From contig DIWP01000036.1 in assembly GCA_002423545.1 (NCBI GenBank), positions 1 through 12,572 of the forward strand: a stretch of 12,572 bases of DNA. The letters are read 5' to 3'. The position numbers were made by a program, and so were the translations under genes. Position 1 is the first letter of the stretch; every line of letters starts with the position of its first letter. This DNA comes from Thermoleophilia bacterium UBA6103 (lineage in GTDB: Bacteria > Actinomycetota > Thermoleophilia > UBA2241). Shown one piece after another: positions 1 to 7,574 of this stretch. The notes beneath the pieces are model-generated. The model was not told the origin of the DNA and did not search any database. It saw nothing but the letters and a program-made list of their open reading frames with translations.

Positions 1-63
1 CGCTAGGTTGAGGGCCTAGTGAGGGATAACCTCATGGGGGTTCAAGTCCCCCTTCCGACACCA
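1..63 (+). tRNA. tRNA-Leu (anticodon GAG), 5' end missing
   Basis: This is the 3' two thirds of a class II tRNA gene; the acceptor 5' strand and D arm lie before the window. The anticodon stem pairs 3-7 with 15-19 around a seven-base loop (8-14), with anticodon GAG at 10-12, which reads CUC and CUU leucine codons. A long variable arm follows (21-24 pairs with 30-33). The T stem pairs 36-40 with 48-52 around the loop TTCAAGT. The acceptor 3' strand is 53-59, the discriminator is A60, and CCA is encoded at 61-63. The long variable arm with discriminator A fits leucine rather than serine. No T-run terminator is visible in the 43 bases before the convergent gene. Confidence 0.95.
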
Positions 64-106
64 CCCTCTTCTCCACTCGAACACGGGGACCGGTGCCTGC
101 CCGAGC

Positions 107-538
107 TCACATGCCCATCCACAGCGGCAGTCCGGTGACCTCATCGTGACCGCGTTCCAGAGACGGTCCCAGCAGCTCGGTCACCACGGCCTCGCAGGCG
201 AAGATCCGGCAGCCGCTCACCAGGTGGCCACCGGTCGTGGCGCCGTCGCCGTCCGCAAGGCAGAGGTGCGCGTGGACCGCCGGAGCGCCGTCGCGCCGCG
301 AGACCGTGCCGCTGCACGAGACGATCTCCACGGGGCCGGGGACGGCGAATTCGCGGTACTCCCGTCCGGCCTGATCGTAGTAGGCCAGACGACCCTCCTT
401 GAGAGCGCCGATGGCCTGGACGGCGCCCACGACGATGCCTTCGTCGGCGGCCAGCGCCGTCAACGCCGCCAGAAGGTCCTCGTCGTGACCGAGTCGCGCC
501 ACCAGGGTCCTGCCGGTCGTGAACAGTGCCGTGCTCAT
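107..538 (-). CDS. PPC/DUF296 domain protein (predicted DNA-binding)
   Basis: A 143-residue protein that consists almost entirely of one PPC (plant and prokaryote conserved, DUF296) domain. Visible family marks are the N-terminal strand-helix segment (TTGRTLVARLGHDEDLLAAL), the segment VVGAVQAIGALKEGRLAYYD, and the conserved core HAHLCLADGDGATTGGHLVSG with H89, H91 and H105. Bacterial members form small homotrimers. They are often annotated as DNA-binding by analogy with plant AT-hook proteins, but this one has no AT-hook, so its biochemical role is open. The ATG at 536-538 was chosen because GGAGG (minus strand, 548-544) sits five bases upstream; the reading frame stays open further but that stretch is low-complexity and unlike the family. 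The gene is divergent from the RsbW-like gene and convergent with the tRNA, so it is probably monocistronic. Confidence 0.85.
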   Translation of the reverse strand: MSTALFTTGRTLVARLGHDEDLLAALTALAADEGIVVGAVQAIGALKEGRLAYYDQAGREYREFAVPGPVEIVSCSGTVSRRDGAPAVHAHLCLADGDGATTGGHLVSGCRIFACEAVVTELLGPSLERGHDEVTGLPLWMGM

Positions 539-705
539 CCTCGCCTCCGCCTCCGTGCTCCAGATACCCGTCAGTATGTCGAAGAAGAGACACGGGAAGC
601 CAGTGGCCGGGGGACGTCTACCCTGCGGGCAGGCTGCCGGGCCGGCGTCGAGGACCACCGTCTGCGGGTATGGGAGGGGCGTCGGCGGTAGCATGTGACG
701 GCGCG

Positions 706-1290
706 ATGAAGACGGAACGATCCAGAGACGGAGAGCGATCTGCCAGGCGGTACTCGTCTGATGTCGGCCGCTGGGTGCGCGATCGGCTGATGCCGCGACT
801 GCGGCGTCGCCACGGTGAGCCGCCGGATGCAGGACTCCCCGCGGAGTGTGAGCTTGGGCCGTCGGCCGGTGAGCCGGCGTCGCCGGCCACGCCGCGCTGG
901 CTCTACGAGATGGAGTTCGCCGCGGTACTGGCGGAGATCCCGAGGGCACGGCGCCGGGTGGCCGCCGAGGCGGAAGCACTGGGCCTCGCCGGCCCGGCCC
1001 TCTTCGATCTGCTGCTGGCCGTCGGCGAGGCGCTGGCGAACGCCGTCAAGCACGGCTCGCCGCGCTTCGAGGCAGACACCGTCCATGTGCGGGTCGGTCT
1101 TCTGGACGGCGCCGTGGTGGTCGAGGTCAGAGACCAGGGTCGCGGCTTCGGCGCCTCGCGGATCTCGCCACCGGCGGCGCTCGAGGCGGGCGGGAGGGGT
1201 ATCCCGTTCATGCGCGCGCTGGTCGACGATCTGCGCTTCGAGCTCAGCCCGCAGGGCACCCGCGTGCTGCTCTACAAGCGGATGCGCTGA
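706..1290 (+). CDS. RsbW/SpoIIAB-like GHKL ATPase (anti-sigma-type serine kinase)
   Basis: A 194-residue protein with a C-terminal HATPase_c_2 domain (about 66-194) of the anti-sigma-factor kinase family (RsbW, SpoIIAB). The Bergerat ATP-binding motifs are visible: N box EALANAVKHGS with E108 and N112, G1 box VRDQGRGFG with D143, G145 and G147, and a G2-like loop GGRGIPFMRALVDDLRFE (162-179), followed by the closing strand GTRVLLYKR. Characterised relatives bind a sigma factor or phosphorylate an anti-anti-sigma (STAS) partner on serine. No STAS or sigma gene is visible here, so the partner is unknown. Residues 1-60 are outside the domain, with a basic stretch GRWVRDRLMPRLRRRHG (21-37). The start is uncertain: ATG 706 has no clear Shine-Dalgarno sequence, and an in-frame ATG at 670 would add 12 residues. 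The next gene starts 90 bases downstream. Confidence 0.8.
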   Translation: MKTERSRDGERSARRYSSDVGRWVRDRLMPRLRRRHGEPPDAGLPAECELGPSAGEPASPATPRWLYEMEFAAVLAEIPRARRRVAAEAEALGLAGPALFDLLLAVGEALANAVKHGSPRFEADTVHVRVGLLDGAVVVEVRDQGRGFGASRISPPAALEAGGRGIPFMRALVDDLRFELSPQGTRVLLYKRMR

Positions 1291-1317
1291 GGTCGGCGAC
1301 GGGCGACGAGGACGACC

Positions 1318-1323
1318 TATACT
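1318..1323 (+). promoter_or_regulatory. Possible -10 element (TATACT) for the histidine kinase gene
   Basis: TATACT lies 57 bases before the kinase ATG in the 90-base gap after the RsbW-like gene. The hexamer matches the sigma-70/SigA -10 consensus except for one base. No good TTGACA-like -35 is seen 16-18 bases upstream. The same hexamer stands before rpsA. A small inverted repeat (1325-1329 CCCGG with 1337-1341 CCGGG) follows directly and would lie near the start of the transcript. This suggests the kinase and regulator can be transcribed apart from the upstream gene, but the call rests on one hexamer. Confidence 0.4.
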
Positions 1324-1380
1324 GCCCGGTAGCCCTCCGGGTCGCAGGCCGGACCGTGTCACGTGGGAGGCAGGGGCACG

Positions 1381-4056
1381 ATGACCGATGATCCTCGAAC
1401 GGCTGCCAGCGGCGCCGCGCCGTCCGGCCGGCGCGGCTCGGCCTCGTCGGGCGTGACTGCCCGGCCGCGGCGGCGACTGGCCGTGCCGGTGTTCACCGGC
1501 GTCGTCGCCATCGCTATCGTCGCCCTGATCGCCTTCTTCTACTTCCAGCATGCCGCCGATCATCGCGACCAGACGCTCGCAGCGCTCAACGAGGTCGCGC
1601 GCCTCAAGGCGAGCGAGGCGGCGCTCTGGATGCGCGAGCGTCGCGCCGATGCCGGCATCCTGCTCGACGACGCGGCGCTGGCGCGGAACATGCAGGGCTG
1701 GTTCGAGGACGGCCGGCCACAAGACTTCGAGCGCGACAGCGTGCCGTTCCTCGACGCCATGGCACGGCGCTACGGCTACACGGTGGTCGCCGCGCTCGAC
1801 GGCGCCGGCACGGTGCGTTACTCGGTCTCCAACCGCACCGTCGCCGACACGGCGCAGGTCAGGGCTCTGCTGGGCCGGGCGGCGCTCAGCGGCCGGGTGG
1901 CCGGCTCGGATCTCTATCTGGGCGCCGACGGCACGCCGTACATCGACTGGGTGGTGCCGATGATGGTCGACGAGGGCGACCGGTCCAGCTTCGTCGGTGG
2001 CATCCTGCTGCGCAGCGACCCGGCGCGCTACCTTTACCCGCTCCTGGCATCCTGGCCGGGGCGCCAGCCCAGCGCCGAGACGCTCCTGGTGCGGCGCGAC
2101 GGCGACCGTGTGGTGTTCCTCAACGACCTGCGGTTCCGGGACGACGCGGCGCTCAGGCTCAGCCTTCCGGCCGACTCGGCTTCTCTGCCGGCCGGTCGTG
2201 CCGTCACCGGCGGACCCGGTGCCTCTGAGGGTGTCGACTATCGTGGCCATGAGGTGCTGGCCGCCTATCGGCCGGTGCCGGCTACCGACTGGGGCATCGT
2301 GGCCAAGGTCGACAGGGACGACGTGTTCGCGCCGATCACCCGCGAGGCCTGGCTGGTGGTGCTGCTGACGGCGGCGCTGCTGGGAGTCGGCGGCCTCACC
2401 GTCGGCTTCTACTGGCGGCGGCAGGAGGTGCAGGCCGCCAGGGCGGCCGCCGCGGCCGCCGACGAGCGCGCGGCGCTGGCCGAGCACTACCAGCTGTTGT
2501 CCAGGCACGCCAACGACGCGATGCTGCTGGTCGACGAGGACCGGCGCATCATCGAGTGCAACGAGCGTGCCGCGGAAGCGTACGGCTACACGCGCGAGGA
2601 GCTGCTGTCGATGTCGCCGCCCGATCTGTTTGCCGAGGGCGCGGTCTCTCCGCTGCACGACGACGCCGGCCTGCTCGAGTCGGGCGGCTCGGCGGTCTTC
2701 GAGACCCGCCACCGGCGCGCGGACGGCAGCGAGCTGGACGTCGAGGTGAGCGCCCGCATCGTGGACACCGACGGCCGGCGCTACTACCAGGAGATCGTCC
2801 GCGACGTCTCCGACCGCGTCGCCGCCGAGCGGGCCCTGGCGGAGCGCGAGCGCATGCTCAGCACCCTGCTCGGCAACCTGCCCGGGATCGCCTATCGCTG
2901 TCGCAACGAGCCCGGCTGGACGATGGAGTTCATCAGCGACGGCTGCCGCGATCTGACCGGCTACGACGCCGACGAGCTCACAGACGACCGGGTGGTGTCC
3001 TTCGAGGAGCTGATGCACTGCGACGACCGGGCGATGGTACGGGCGGAGGTGGAGCGCTCTCTGGTCGACGGTGACGCCTTCACGGTCATCTACCGCATCG
3101 CCCATCGGGACGGCAGCGAACGCTGGGTCTGGGACCGCGGCCGCCCGGTGATCGATCTCGGCGAGGGATCGGCGAGCGTCCACGAGGGGTTCATCACCGA
3201 CGTCACCGCCCGGGTCGTGGCGGAGCGGGAGCTGCACGGGCTGTCGGCGACCCTCGAGCGCCGTGTGGAAGAGCGGACGGCGGACCTGCGCGCCGCCAAC
3301 CGCGAGCTGGAGGCGTTCAGCTACTCCGTCTCGCACGACCTGCGGGCACCGCTGCGGGCCATCGACGGGTTCAGCCTGGCCCTTGCTGAAGACTTCGGCG
3401 ACGAACTGCCGGAGGAGGGCCGGGAGTACCTGCGCCGGGTGCGCGCGGCGTCGCAGCGCATGGGCGATCTGATCGACGATCTGCTCTCGCTGTCGCGCGT
3501 CACGCGCTCCGACATGACGCTCACGACGGTCGATCTCTCAGCTCTGGCTCTCGAGGTGGTCGACGAGCTGCGGTCGCTGCACGGCGACGACGACGTCGAC
3601 TTCGCCGTGGCGCCGGGGGTGACGACGGTCGCCGACGCCCATCTGGTGCGCCTGCTGCTCGTCAACCTGCTCGACAACGCCCGCAAGTTCAGCCGGCCGG
3701 TCGAGCATCCGCGGGTCGAGCTCGGTTCGGTGGGGCACGGAGACGGCCTGAGCACCACCTTCTTCGTGCGCGACAACGGCGTCGGCTTCGATGTCGCGTT
3801 CGCCGAGCGTCTGTTCGCACCCTTCCAGCGCTTCCACGCTCCCGGCGACTTCGCCGGGACCGGTGTGGGGCTGGCGATCGCCCGGCGGGTCGTGCGCCGG
3901 CACGGGGGCTGGATCTGGGCCGAATCGGCGCCCGGACTGGGCACCACCTTCTACTTCACTTTCGCCGCCGGGTCCGATAGTCTCGCCGACGACCGCAGGG
4001 CGCCGGTCGATGAGGACATCGCCGGCGCCGGGGCCGAGGAGGGTACCGGTGAGTGA
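1381..4056 (+). CDS. Membrane-bound PAS sensor histidine kinase
   Basis: An 891-residue hybrid-free sensor kinase. Order of parts: basic N-terminus, TM helix 1 (about 34-56), a roughly 265-residue extracytoplasmic region resembling Cache sensors (about 57-322), TM helix 2 (about 324-344), a short coiled coil, PAS1 (about 370-487), PAS2 of PAS_3 type (about 492-615), a coiled-coil linker, HisKA (about 640-710) and HATPase_c (about 750-870). H box SHDLRAPLRAI contains the phosphoacceptor H652. N box NLLDNARKFS is 762-771, G1 box DNGVGFD starts at D798, and the G2 box GTGVGLA is 826-832. The H-box form is that of kinases often paired with single-domain receivers, as here. The ATG at 1381 was chosen over the in-frame GTG at 1363 because GGAGG (1366-1370) lies ten bases before it and would fall inside the longer version. 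The ligand is unknown. Confidence 0.92.
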   Translation: MTDDPRTAASGAAPSGRRGSASSGVTARPRRRLAVPVFTGVVAIAIVALIAFFYFQHAADHRDQTLAALNEVARLKASEAALWMRERRADAGILLDDAALARNMQGWFEDGRPQDFERDSVPFLDAMARRYGYTVVAALDGAGTVRYSVSNRTVADTAQVRALLGRAALSGRVAGSDLYLGADGTPYIDWVVPMMVDEGDRSSFVGGILLRSDPARYLYPLLASWPGRQPSAETLLVRRDGDRVVFLNDLRFRDDAALRLSLPADSASLPAGRAVTGGPGASEGVDYRGHEVLAAYRPVPATDWGIVAKVDRDDVFAPITREAWLVVLLTAALLGVGGLTVGFYWRRQEVQAARAAAAAADERAALAEHYQLLSRHANDAMLLVDEDRRIIECNERAAEAYGYTREELLSMSPPDLFAEGAVSPLHDDAGLLESGGSAVFETRHRRADGSELDVEVSARIVDTDGRRYYQEIVRDVSDRVAAERALAERERMLSTLLGNLPGIAYRCRNEPGWTMEFISDGCRDLTGYDADELTDDRVVSFEELMHCDDRAMVRAEVERSLVDGDAFTVIYRIAHRDGSERWVWDRGRPVIDLGEGSASVHEGFITDVTARVVAERELHGLSATLERRVEERTADLRAANRELEAFSYSVSHDLRAPLRAIDGFSLALAEDFGDELPEEGREYLRRVRAASQRMGDLIDDLLSLSRVTRSDMTLTTVDLSALALEVVDELRSLHGDDDVDFAVAPGVTTVADAHLVRLLLVNLLDNARKFSRPVEHPRVELGSVGHGDGLSTTFFVRDNGVGFDVAFAERLFAPFQRFHAPGDFAGTGVGLAIARRVVRRHGGWIWAESAPGLGTTFYFTFAAGSDSLADDRRAPVDEDIAGAGAEEGTGE

Positions 4057-4507
4057 CGTCGAGCGACGCAGCGAGACCATCCTGCTGGTGGAAGACAACC
4101 CCGACGACGTCGAACTCACGCTCCGGGCGCTGCGCAAGGAGGGCCTGCTCGCCGAGGTCGTGGTGGCTCACGACGGCGTCGAGGCGCTCGATTACCTCTT
4201 CGCGCGTGGCGAGCACGCCGGACGCGACCCGCGCCGCCATCCGGCCGTGGTCCTCCTCGATCTCAAGATGCCGCGCATAGACGGGCTCGAGGTGCTGCGC
4301 CGGTTGCGGTCCGACGACCGCACGCGGCTGCTGCCGGTGGTCGTCCTCACGTGCTCGCGCGAAGAGCGCGATCTCAAAGACAGCTACTCTCTGGGCGCCA
4401 ACAGCTACATCCGCAAGCCGGTCGACTTCGACCGCTTCCGCGAAGCGGTGCGTCAGCTCGGTGTGTACTGGCTGACGCTCAACGAAGCCCCACCGGCGGT
4501 CGCCTGA
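4049..4507 (+). CDS. Single-domain response regulator (CheY/Rcp1-like receiver)
   Basis: A 152-residue receiver domain with no output domain. Conserved features: acidic pocket VEDNPDD (E15, D16), phosphoacceptor D71 in VVLLDLKMP, switch threonine T101 in VVLTCS, and K123 in SYIRKPVDF. The loop before D71 is lengthened (LFARGEHAGRDPRRHP), as in Rcp1-type receivers that partner phytochrome-like and PAS kinases. The GTG start at 4049 overlaps the last eight bases of the kinase gene, which implies translational coupling and a cognate pair. Without an effector domain it must act through protein contact or phosphotransfer; the target is not evident from the sequence. Confidence 0.9.
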   Translation: MSDVERRSETILLVEDNPDDVELTLRALRKEGLLAEVVVAHDGVEALDYLFARGEHAGRDPRRHPAVVLLDLKMPRIDGLEVLRRLRSDDRTRLLPVVVLTCSREERDLKDSYSLGANSYIRKPVDFDRFREAVRQLGVYWLTLNEAPPAVA

Positions 4508-4556
4508 CGGTGCGCCGGCCGTCCGGCCGTCCGCTCCGCCGACATCGCGTGTCGCC

Positions 4557-7373
4557 GTGACAGAGCCAGCGACCCCCGCCGAGCCACCGGTCGCCGGCCG
4601 GCTGTTCCTGCTTGACGGCAGCAGCCTGGCGTTCCGTGCCTTCTTCGCCCTGCCCGAGAGCATCGCCACTCGCGACGGCTTCCCGACCAACGCTCTCTAC
4701 GGCTTCAGCCAGATGCTGCTCAAGCTCGTCGCCGAGTATCGCCCGGCGGCGATCGTGGTCGCCTGGGACGCGCGCGAGAAGACCTTCCGGCATCGCGAGT
4801 TCCAGGACTACAAGGCGCATCGCCCGCAGATGCCGGACTCGCTCTCGCAGCAGTGGGAGCATCTGCCGGAGCTGGTGGATGCTTTCGGCGCGCGCAACCT
4901 CGTCAAGGCCGGCTATGAGGCCGACGACATCCTCGGCACACTGGTCGCCCGCGCCCGTTCCGAGAGCATCGGCGCGGTGGTGGTCACCGGCGACCGCGAC
5001 GCCCTGCAGCTGGTCGACGAGGACGTGGCGGTCATGACCACCGGTCGCGGCATCACCGACGTCAAGGTCTACTCACCGGCGGCCGTGGTACAACGTTACG
5101 GCATCACGCCGGACAGGGTCCCGGACTTCATCGGCCTCAAGGGCGACAGCTCGGACAACATCCCGGGCGTGCCCGGCATCGGCGAGAAGACGGCCGCCCA
5201 GCTCCTGCAGGAGTTCGGGTCGCTGGAGTCCATCTACGAGCATCTTGACCAGATCCGCTCGGACAAGCGGCGGGCGCTCCTGGTTGAGCACGAGGCCGAG
5301 GCCCGGCTGTCCAAGCGGCTGGCCACGATGGTGCTCGACGTGCCGCTCGACGTCGATGTCGCGGCCCTGGTCCGCGAGGGACCGTACGTGCTGCCGTGCG
5401 CCGACCTCGAGGCGCTCTTCCGGCGCTGGGAGTTCACGAGCCTGGTGAAGCGGGTGCGAGGGCTGGCAGGATCGCCGGGGGGTCCCGACCGTGAGAAGGC
5501 GTCGCGAGACGCCGCGTCGCCGGATGCCGGGACAGCCGCCGGTCCGGCGATCCCGGGTGTGGTCTGCGAGGCTCCGGAGGGCGCGGCCGGCCGGCGGCCC
5601 GCCACCATCGCCGACCTGCAGTCGGCGCTCGATCTGGGCCTGGAGCCGCCGCGCCCGATCGGTGCGCCCCCGCCGCCGGTCGTCCTGGAAGAGGGCGCCG
5701 GGCCGCCGGCCGCTGTCCTCGAGAAGGGCGAGTGCGGCTTCGCCGTCGTCCCCGTGGTCGATGGTCCGGAGGAGGCGGCGGAGCGCTTCGCGGTCGCCGC
5801 CGACGACGGCGGCGGACGCGTGCTGGCGGCGCTGGTCGGCACGTCTGGGCTGCGCGGCATGTGGCGCGCGGCGGCGCACGTCGTCGGCCACGATGTCAAG
5901 AGCATGCCGGGCTTCGCGGCGGCGGCGGCGGCCGGACCGGCCGGCGACACGCTCGTCGCCGCGTACCTGTTGACGCCGGAACGCCCGGAGCGCGACCTGC
6001 GGCTGCTCGCCGAGGTCGACGAGTCCTGGCGCGTGCCGCCGCCGGACGGGCTGCCGGCGGCGGCGGCCGAGGCGGTCTCGGCAGCGGCCACGCAGGCGGT
6101 GCTGGCACGGCGGCTGGCGGCGGTCCAGGAGCCGCGGCTGCACGCGCTGCGTCTCGGTCGTCTGTACCGCGAGGTCGAGCTGCCGCTGGTCCGCGTGCTG
6201 GCCCTCATGGAGTGGTCAGGCATCCGCCTCGACTCGTACCGGCTCGGGGAGATCACCGCCCGCCTGCGCGAGCAGGTCGACGAACTGGCCGACCGCATCC
6301 ACGAGCTGGCCGGGGAGCCGTTCACCATCGGTTCGCCCAAGCAGCTCGCCGAGGTGCTCTTCTCGCGCCTCGGCCTGCAGCCGCTGCGCAAGGGGAAGAC
6401 CGGCTACTCGACCGATGCGCGCACGCTGGCGTCGCTGCGCGACGAGCACCCGATCGTGCCGGCGGTGGAGGAGTGGCGCGAGCTGACCAAGCTGCTCAAC
6501 ACCTACCTCGAGCCGCTGCCCACGTACATCAGCCACCGCGACGGCCGCCTGCACACCACATTCAACCAGGCGGTGGCCGCCACCGGCCGGCTCTCGAGCA
6601 CCGATCCGAACCTGCAGAACATCCCGGCCCGCACCACCCTGGGCGCCGAGATACGCAGCTGCTTCGTCGCCGACGAGGGTTCGCGGCTCGTGGTCGCCGA
6701 CTACTCGCAGATCGAGCTGCGACTCATGGCCAGCTTCGCCGACGAGCCGGCGCTGCTGGACTCGTTCCGGCGTGGGGAGGACGTCCATCGCAGCACCGCG
6801 GCGGCGGTCGCCGGCATCGCGCCCGAGCAGGTCAGCGACGAGCAGCGGGCGCGGGCCAAGGCGACCAACTTCGGCATCATGTACGGCCTCTCGGCCTTCG
6901 GCCTCTCCCAGCAGGTCGGCATGAGCGTCGAGGAGGCGCGTGACTTCATCGCCGCCTACTTCGACCGCTACCCGCGCGTGCGCGCGTTCCGTGACCGTGT
7001 GATCGTGGAGGCCACCGAGGAAGGTTGCGTGACCACCATCCTCGGTCGCCGCCGCGCCATCCCCGAGCTGCGCTCCGGGGTGCAGCACGTGCGCGCGCTC
7101 GGCGAGCGGCTGGCCGTCAACACGATCCTCCAGGGCAGCGCCGCCGACATCATGAAGATGGCGATGATCGCCGCCCAGGCGGAGCTGGAGCGCCGCGACC
7201 TGCGCGCCCGCATGCTGCTGCAGGTCCACGACGAGCTGGTCTTCGAGGCGCCGCAGGCGGAGGTCGAGCAGGTCTTGGAGCTGGCCCGCTCGACCATGTC
7301 CGGCGCCTGGGAGCTCGATCCGCCGCTCGAGGTGCACGTCGGCAGCGGGCAGAACTGGCGCGATGCCAAGTAA
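4557..7373 (+). CDS. polA: DNA polymerase I
   Basis: A 938-residue Pol I, the enzyme that removes RNA primers and fills gaps in replication and excision repair. The 5'-nuclease domain (about 15-300) has the metal ligands D20, D71, E121/D123/D124, D146/D148 and D197/D200 and the helix-hairpin-helix GVPGIGEKTA. A long Pro/Ala-rich linker (about 300-385) leads to a 3'-5' exonuclease-like domain (about 385-510) that lacks the catalytic acids: no DxE motif is seen, and the VKSMPGF segment has Met450 where E. coli has Asp424. The polymerase domain keeps motif A (VVADYSQIELR, D715), motif B (RAKATNFGIMYG, with Phe as in E. coli F762) and motif C (QVHDELVFE, D892). GTG 4557 is the only reasonable start; it has no obvious Shine-Dalgarno sequence. 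It lies 49 bases after the response regulator, so read-through from that gene is possible. Confidence 0.97.
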   Translation: MTEPATPAEPPVAGRLFLLDGSSLAFRAFFALPESIATRDGFPTNALYGFSQMLLKLVAEYRPAAIVVAWDAREKTFRHREFQDYKAHRPQMPDSLSQQWEHLPELVDAFGARNLVKAGYEADDILGTLVARARSESIGAVVVTGDRDALQLVDEDVAVMTTGRGITDVKVYSPAAVVQRYGITPDRVPDFIGLKGDSSDNIPGVPGIGEKTAAQLLQEFGSLESIYEHLDQIRSDKRRALLVEHEAEARLSKRLATMVLDVPLDVDVAALVREGPYVLPCADLEALFRRWEFTSLVKRVRGLAGSPGGPDREKASRDAASPDAGTAAGPAIPGVVCEAPEGAAGRRPATIADLQSALDLGLEPPRPIGAPPPPVVLEEGAGPPAAVLEKGECGFAVVPVVDGPEEAAERFAVAADDGGGRVLAALVGTSGLRGMWRAAAHVVGHDVKSMPGFAAAAAAGPAGDTLVAAYLLTPERPERDLRLLAEVDESWRVPPPDGLPAAAAEAVSAAATQAVLARRLAAVQEPRLHALRLGRLYREVELPLVRVLALMEWSGIRLDSYRLGEITARLREQVDELADRIHELAGEPFTIGSPKQLAEVLFSRLGLQPLRKGKTGYSTDARTLASLRDEHPIVPAVEEWRELTKLLNTYLEPLPTYISHRDGRLHTTFNQAVAATGRLSSTDPNLQNIPARTTLGAEIRSCFVADEGSRLVVADYSQIELRLMASFADEPALLDSFRRGEDVHRSTAAAVAGIAPEQVSDEQRARAKATNFGIMYGLSAFGLSQQVGMSVEEARDFIAAYFDRYPRVRAFRDRVIVEATEEGCVTTILGRRRAIPELRSGVQHVRALGERLAVNTILQGSAADIMKMAMIAAQAELERRDLRARMLLQVHDELVFEAPQAEVEQVLELARSTMSGAWELDPPLEVHVGSGQNWRDAK

Positions 7374-7394
7374 GGACCTATCCCGATAGGTCCT
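7373..7394 (+). terminator. Perfect hairpin at the polA stop codon, no U-run
   Basis: The arms AGGACCTAT (7373-7381) and ATAGGTCCT (7386-7394) pair perfectly over nine bases around the tetraloop CCCG. The left arm begins on the last base of the polA TAA stop codon. No T-run follows (AAGGACGCAGG), so this is not a textbook intrinsic terminator. Actinobacteria are reported to use U-less hairpins, so a terminator or an mRNA 3'-end stabiliser is plausible. The AT-containing stem stands out in this GC-rich sequence. A palindromic protein-binding site is an alternative. Confidence 0.45.
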
Positions 7395-7457
7395 AAGGAC
7401 GCAGGCTCGACGTCAGGTGAAGACACAGGCGTGCGTCCACGCGATGATCCAGGCGCG

Positions 7458-7484
7458 ACGCCGCACGAGCGTGCGGTGTATACT
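7458..7484 (+). promoter_or_regulatory. rpsA promoter region: inverted repeat plus -10 TATACT
   Basis: A -10-like TATACT (7479-7484) lies about 90 bases before the rpsA ATG. Directly upstream is an inverted repeat, CCGCAC (7461-7466) and GTGCGG (7471-7476) around GAGC; it extends to nine pairs (7458-7466 with 7471-7479) if one G-T pair is allowed. It occupies the spacer where a -35 element would be expected, and no TTGACA-like hexamer is seen. This placement fits an operator for a repressor or an activator-dependent promoter. The rest of the 201-base polA-rpsA gap shows no other gene or RNA signature that I can support. Confidence 0.4.
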
Positions 7485-7574
7485 CCTTCGATTGCCGGTC
7501 GCGGTGCGATCACGCGCGCCGGTACATGACGGCGACCGATCGCAGGTACAGCACCCGGGAGGCAGCACACATCC

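Noticed and set aside
1..106. tRNA-Leu 3' end as an integration site for a mobile element
   Set aside because: No integrase, no repeat of the tRNA 3' end elsewhere in the window, and the following genes look chromosomal.
539..705. Promoters for the divergent PPC and RsbW-like genes
   Set aside because: Only weak hexamers (for example CATACT on the minus strand, 578-573) are present, without a credible -35 at proper spacing.
539..979. Longer N-terminus for the PPC-domain gene
   Set aside because: The upstream in-frame stretch is Pro/Arg-rich, overlaps the divergent gene, and the ATG at 536-538 has a good GGAGG site.
571..3336. 921-residue open frame on the minus strand
   Set aside because: It runs antisense to the RsbW-like and kinase genes, which have clear domains. 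Its product is Arg/Gly/Ala-rich without recognisable motifs, a usual effect of high GC content.
4516..4529. CGGCCG-TC-CGGCCG inverted repeat between the response regulator and polA
   Set aside because: It is pure GC with a two-base loop and no U-run, and is also a simple direct repeat; it is likely to be compositional.
5915..5935. GCG triplet run in polA as a functional repeat
   Set aside because: It encodes a short Ala run in the decayed exonuclease region and is typical of GC-rich coding sequence.
5732..6943. 403-residue frame on the + strand inside polA
   Set aside because: It is an alternative frame of a real gene, with Arg/Gly/Ala-rich low-complexity product.
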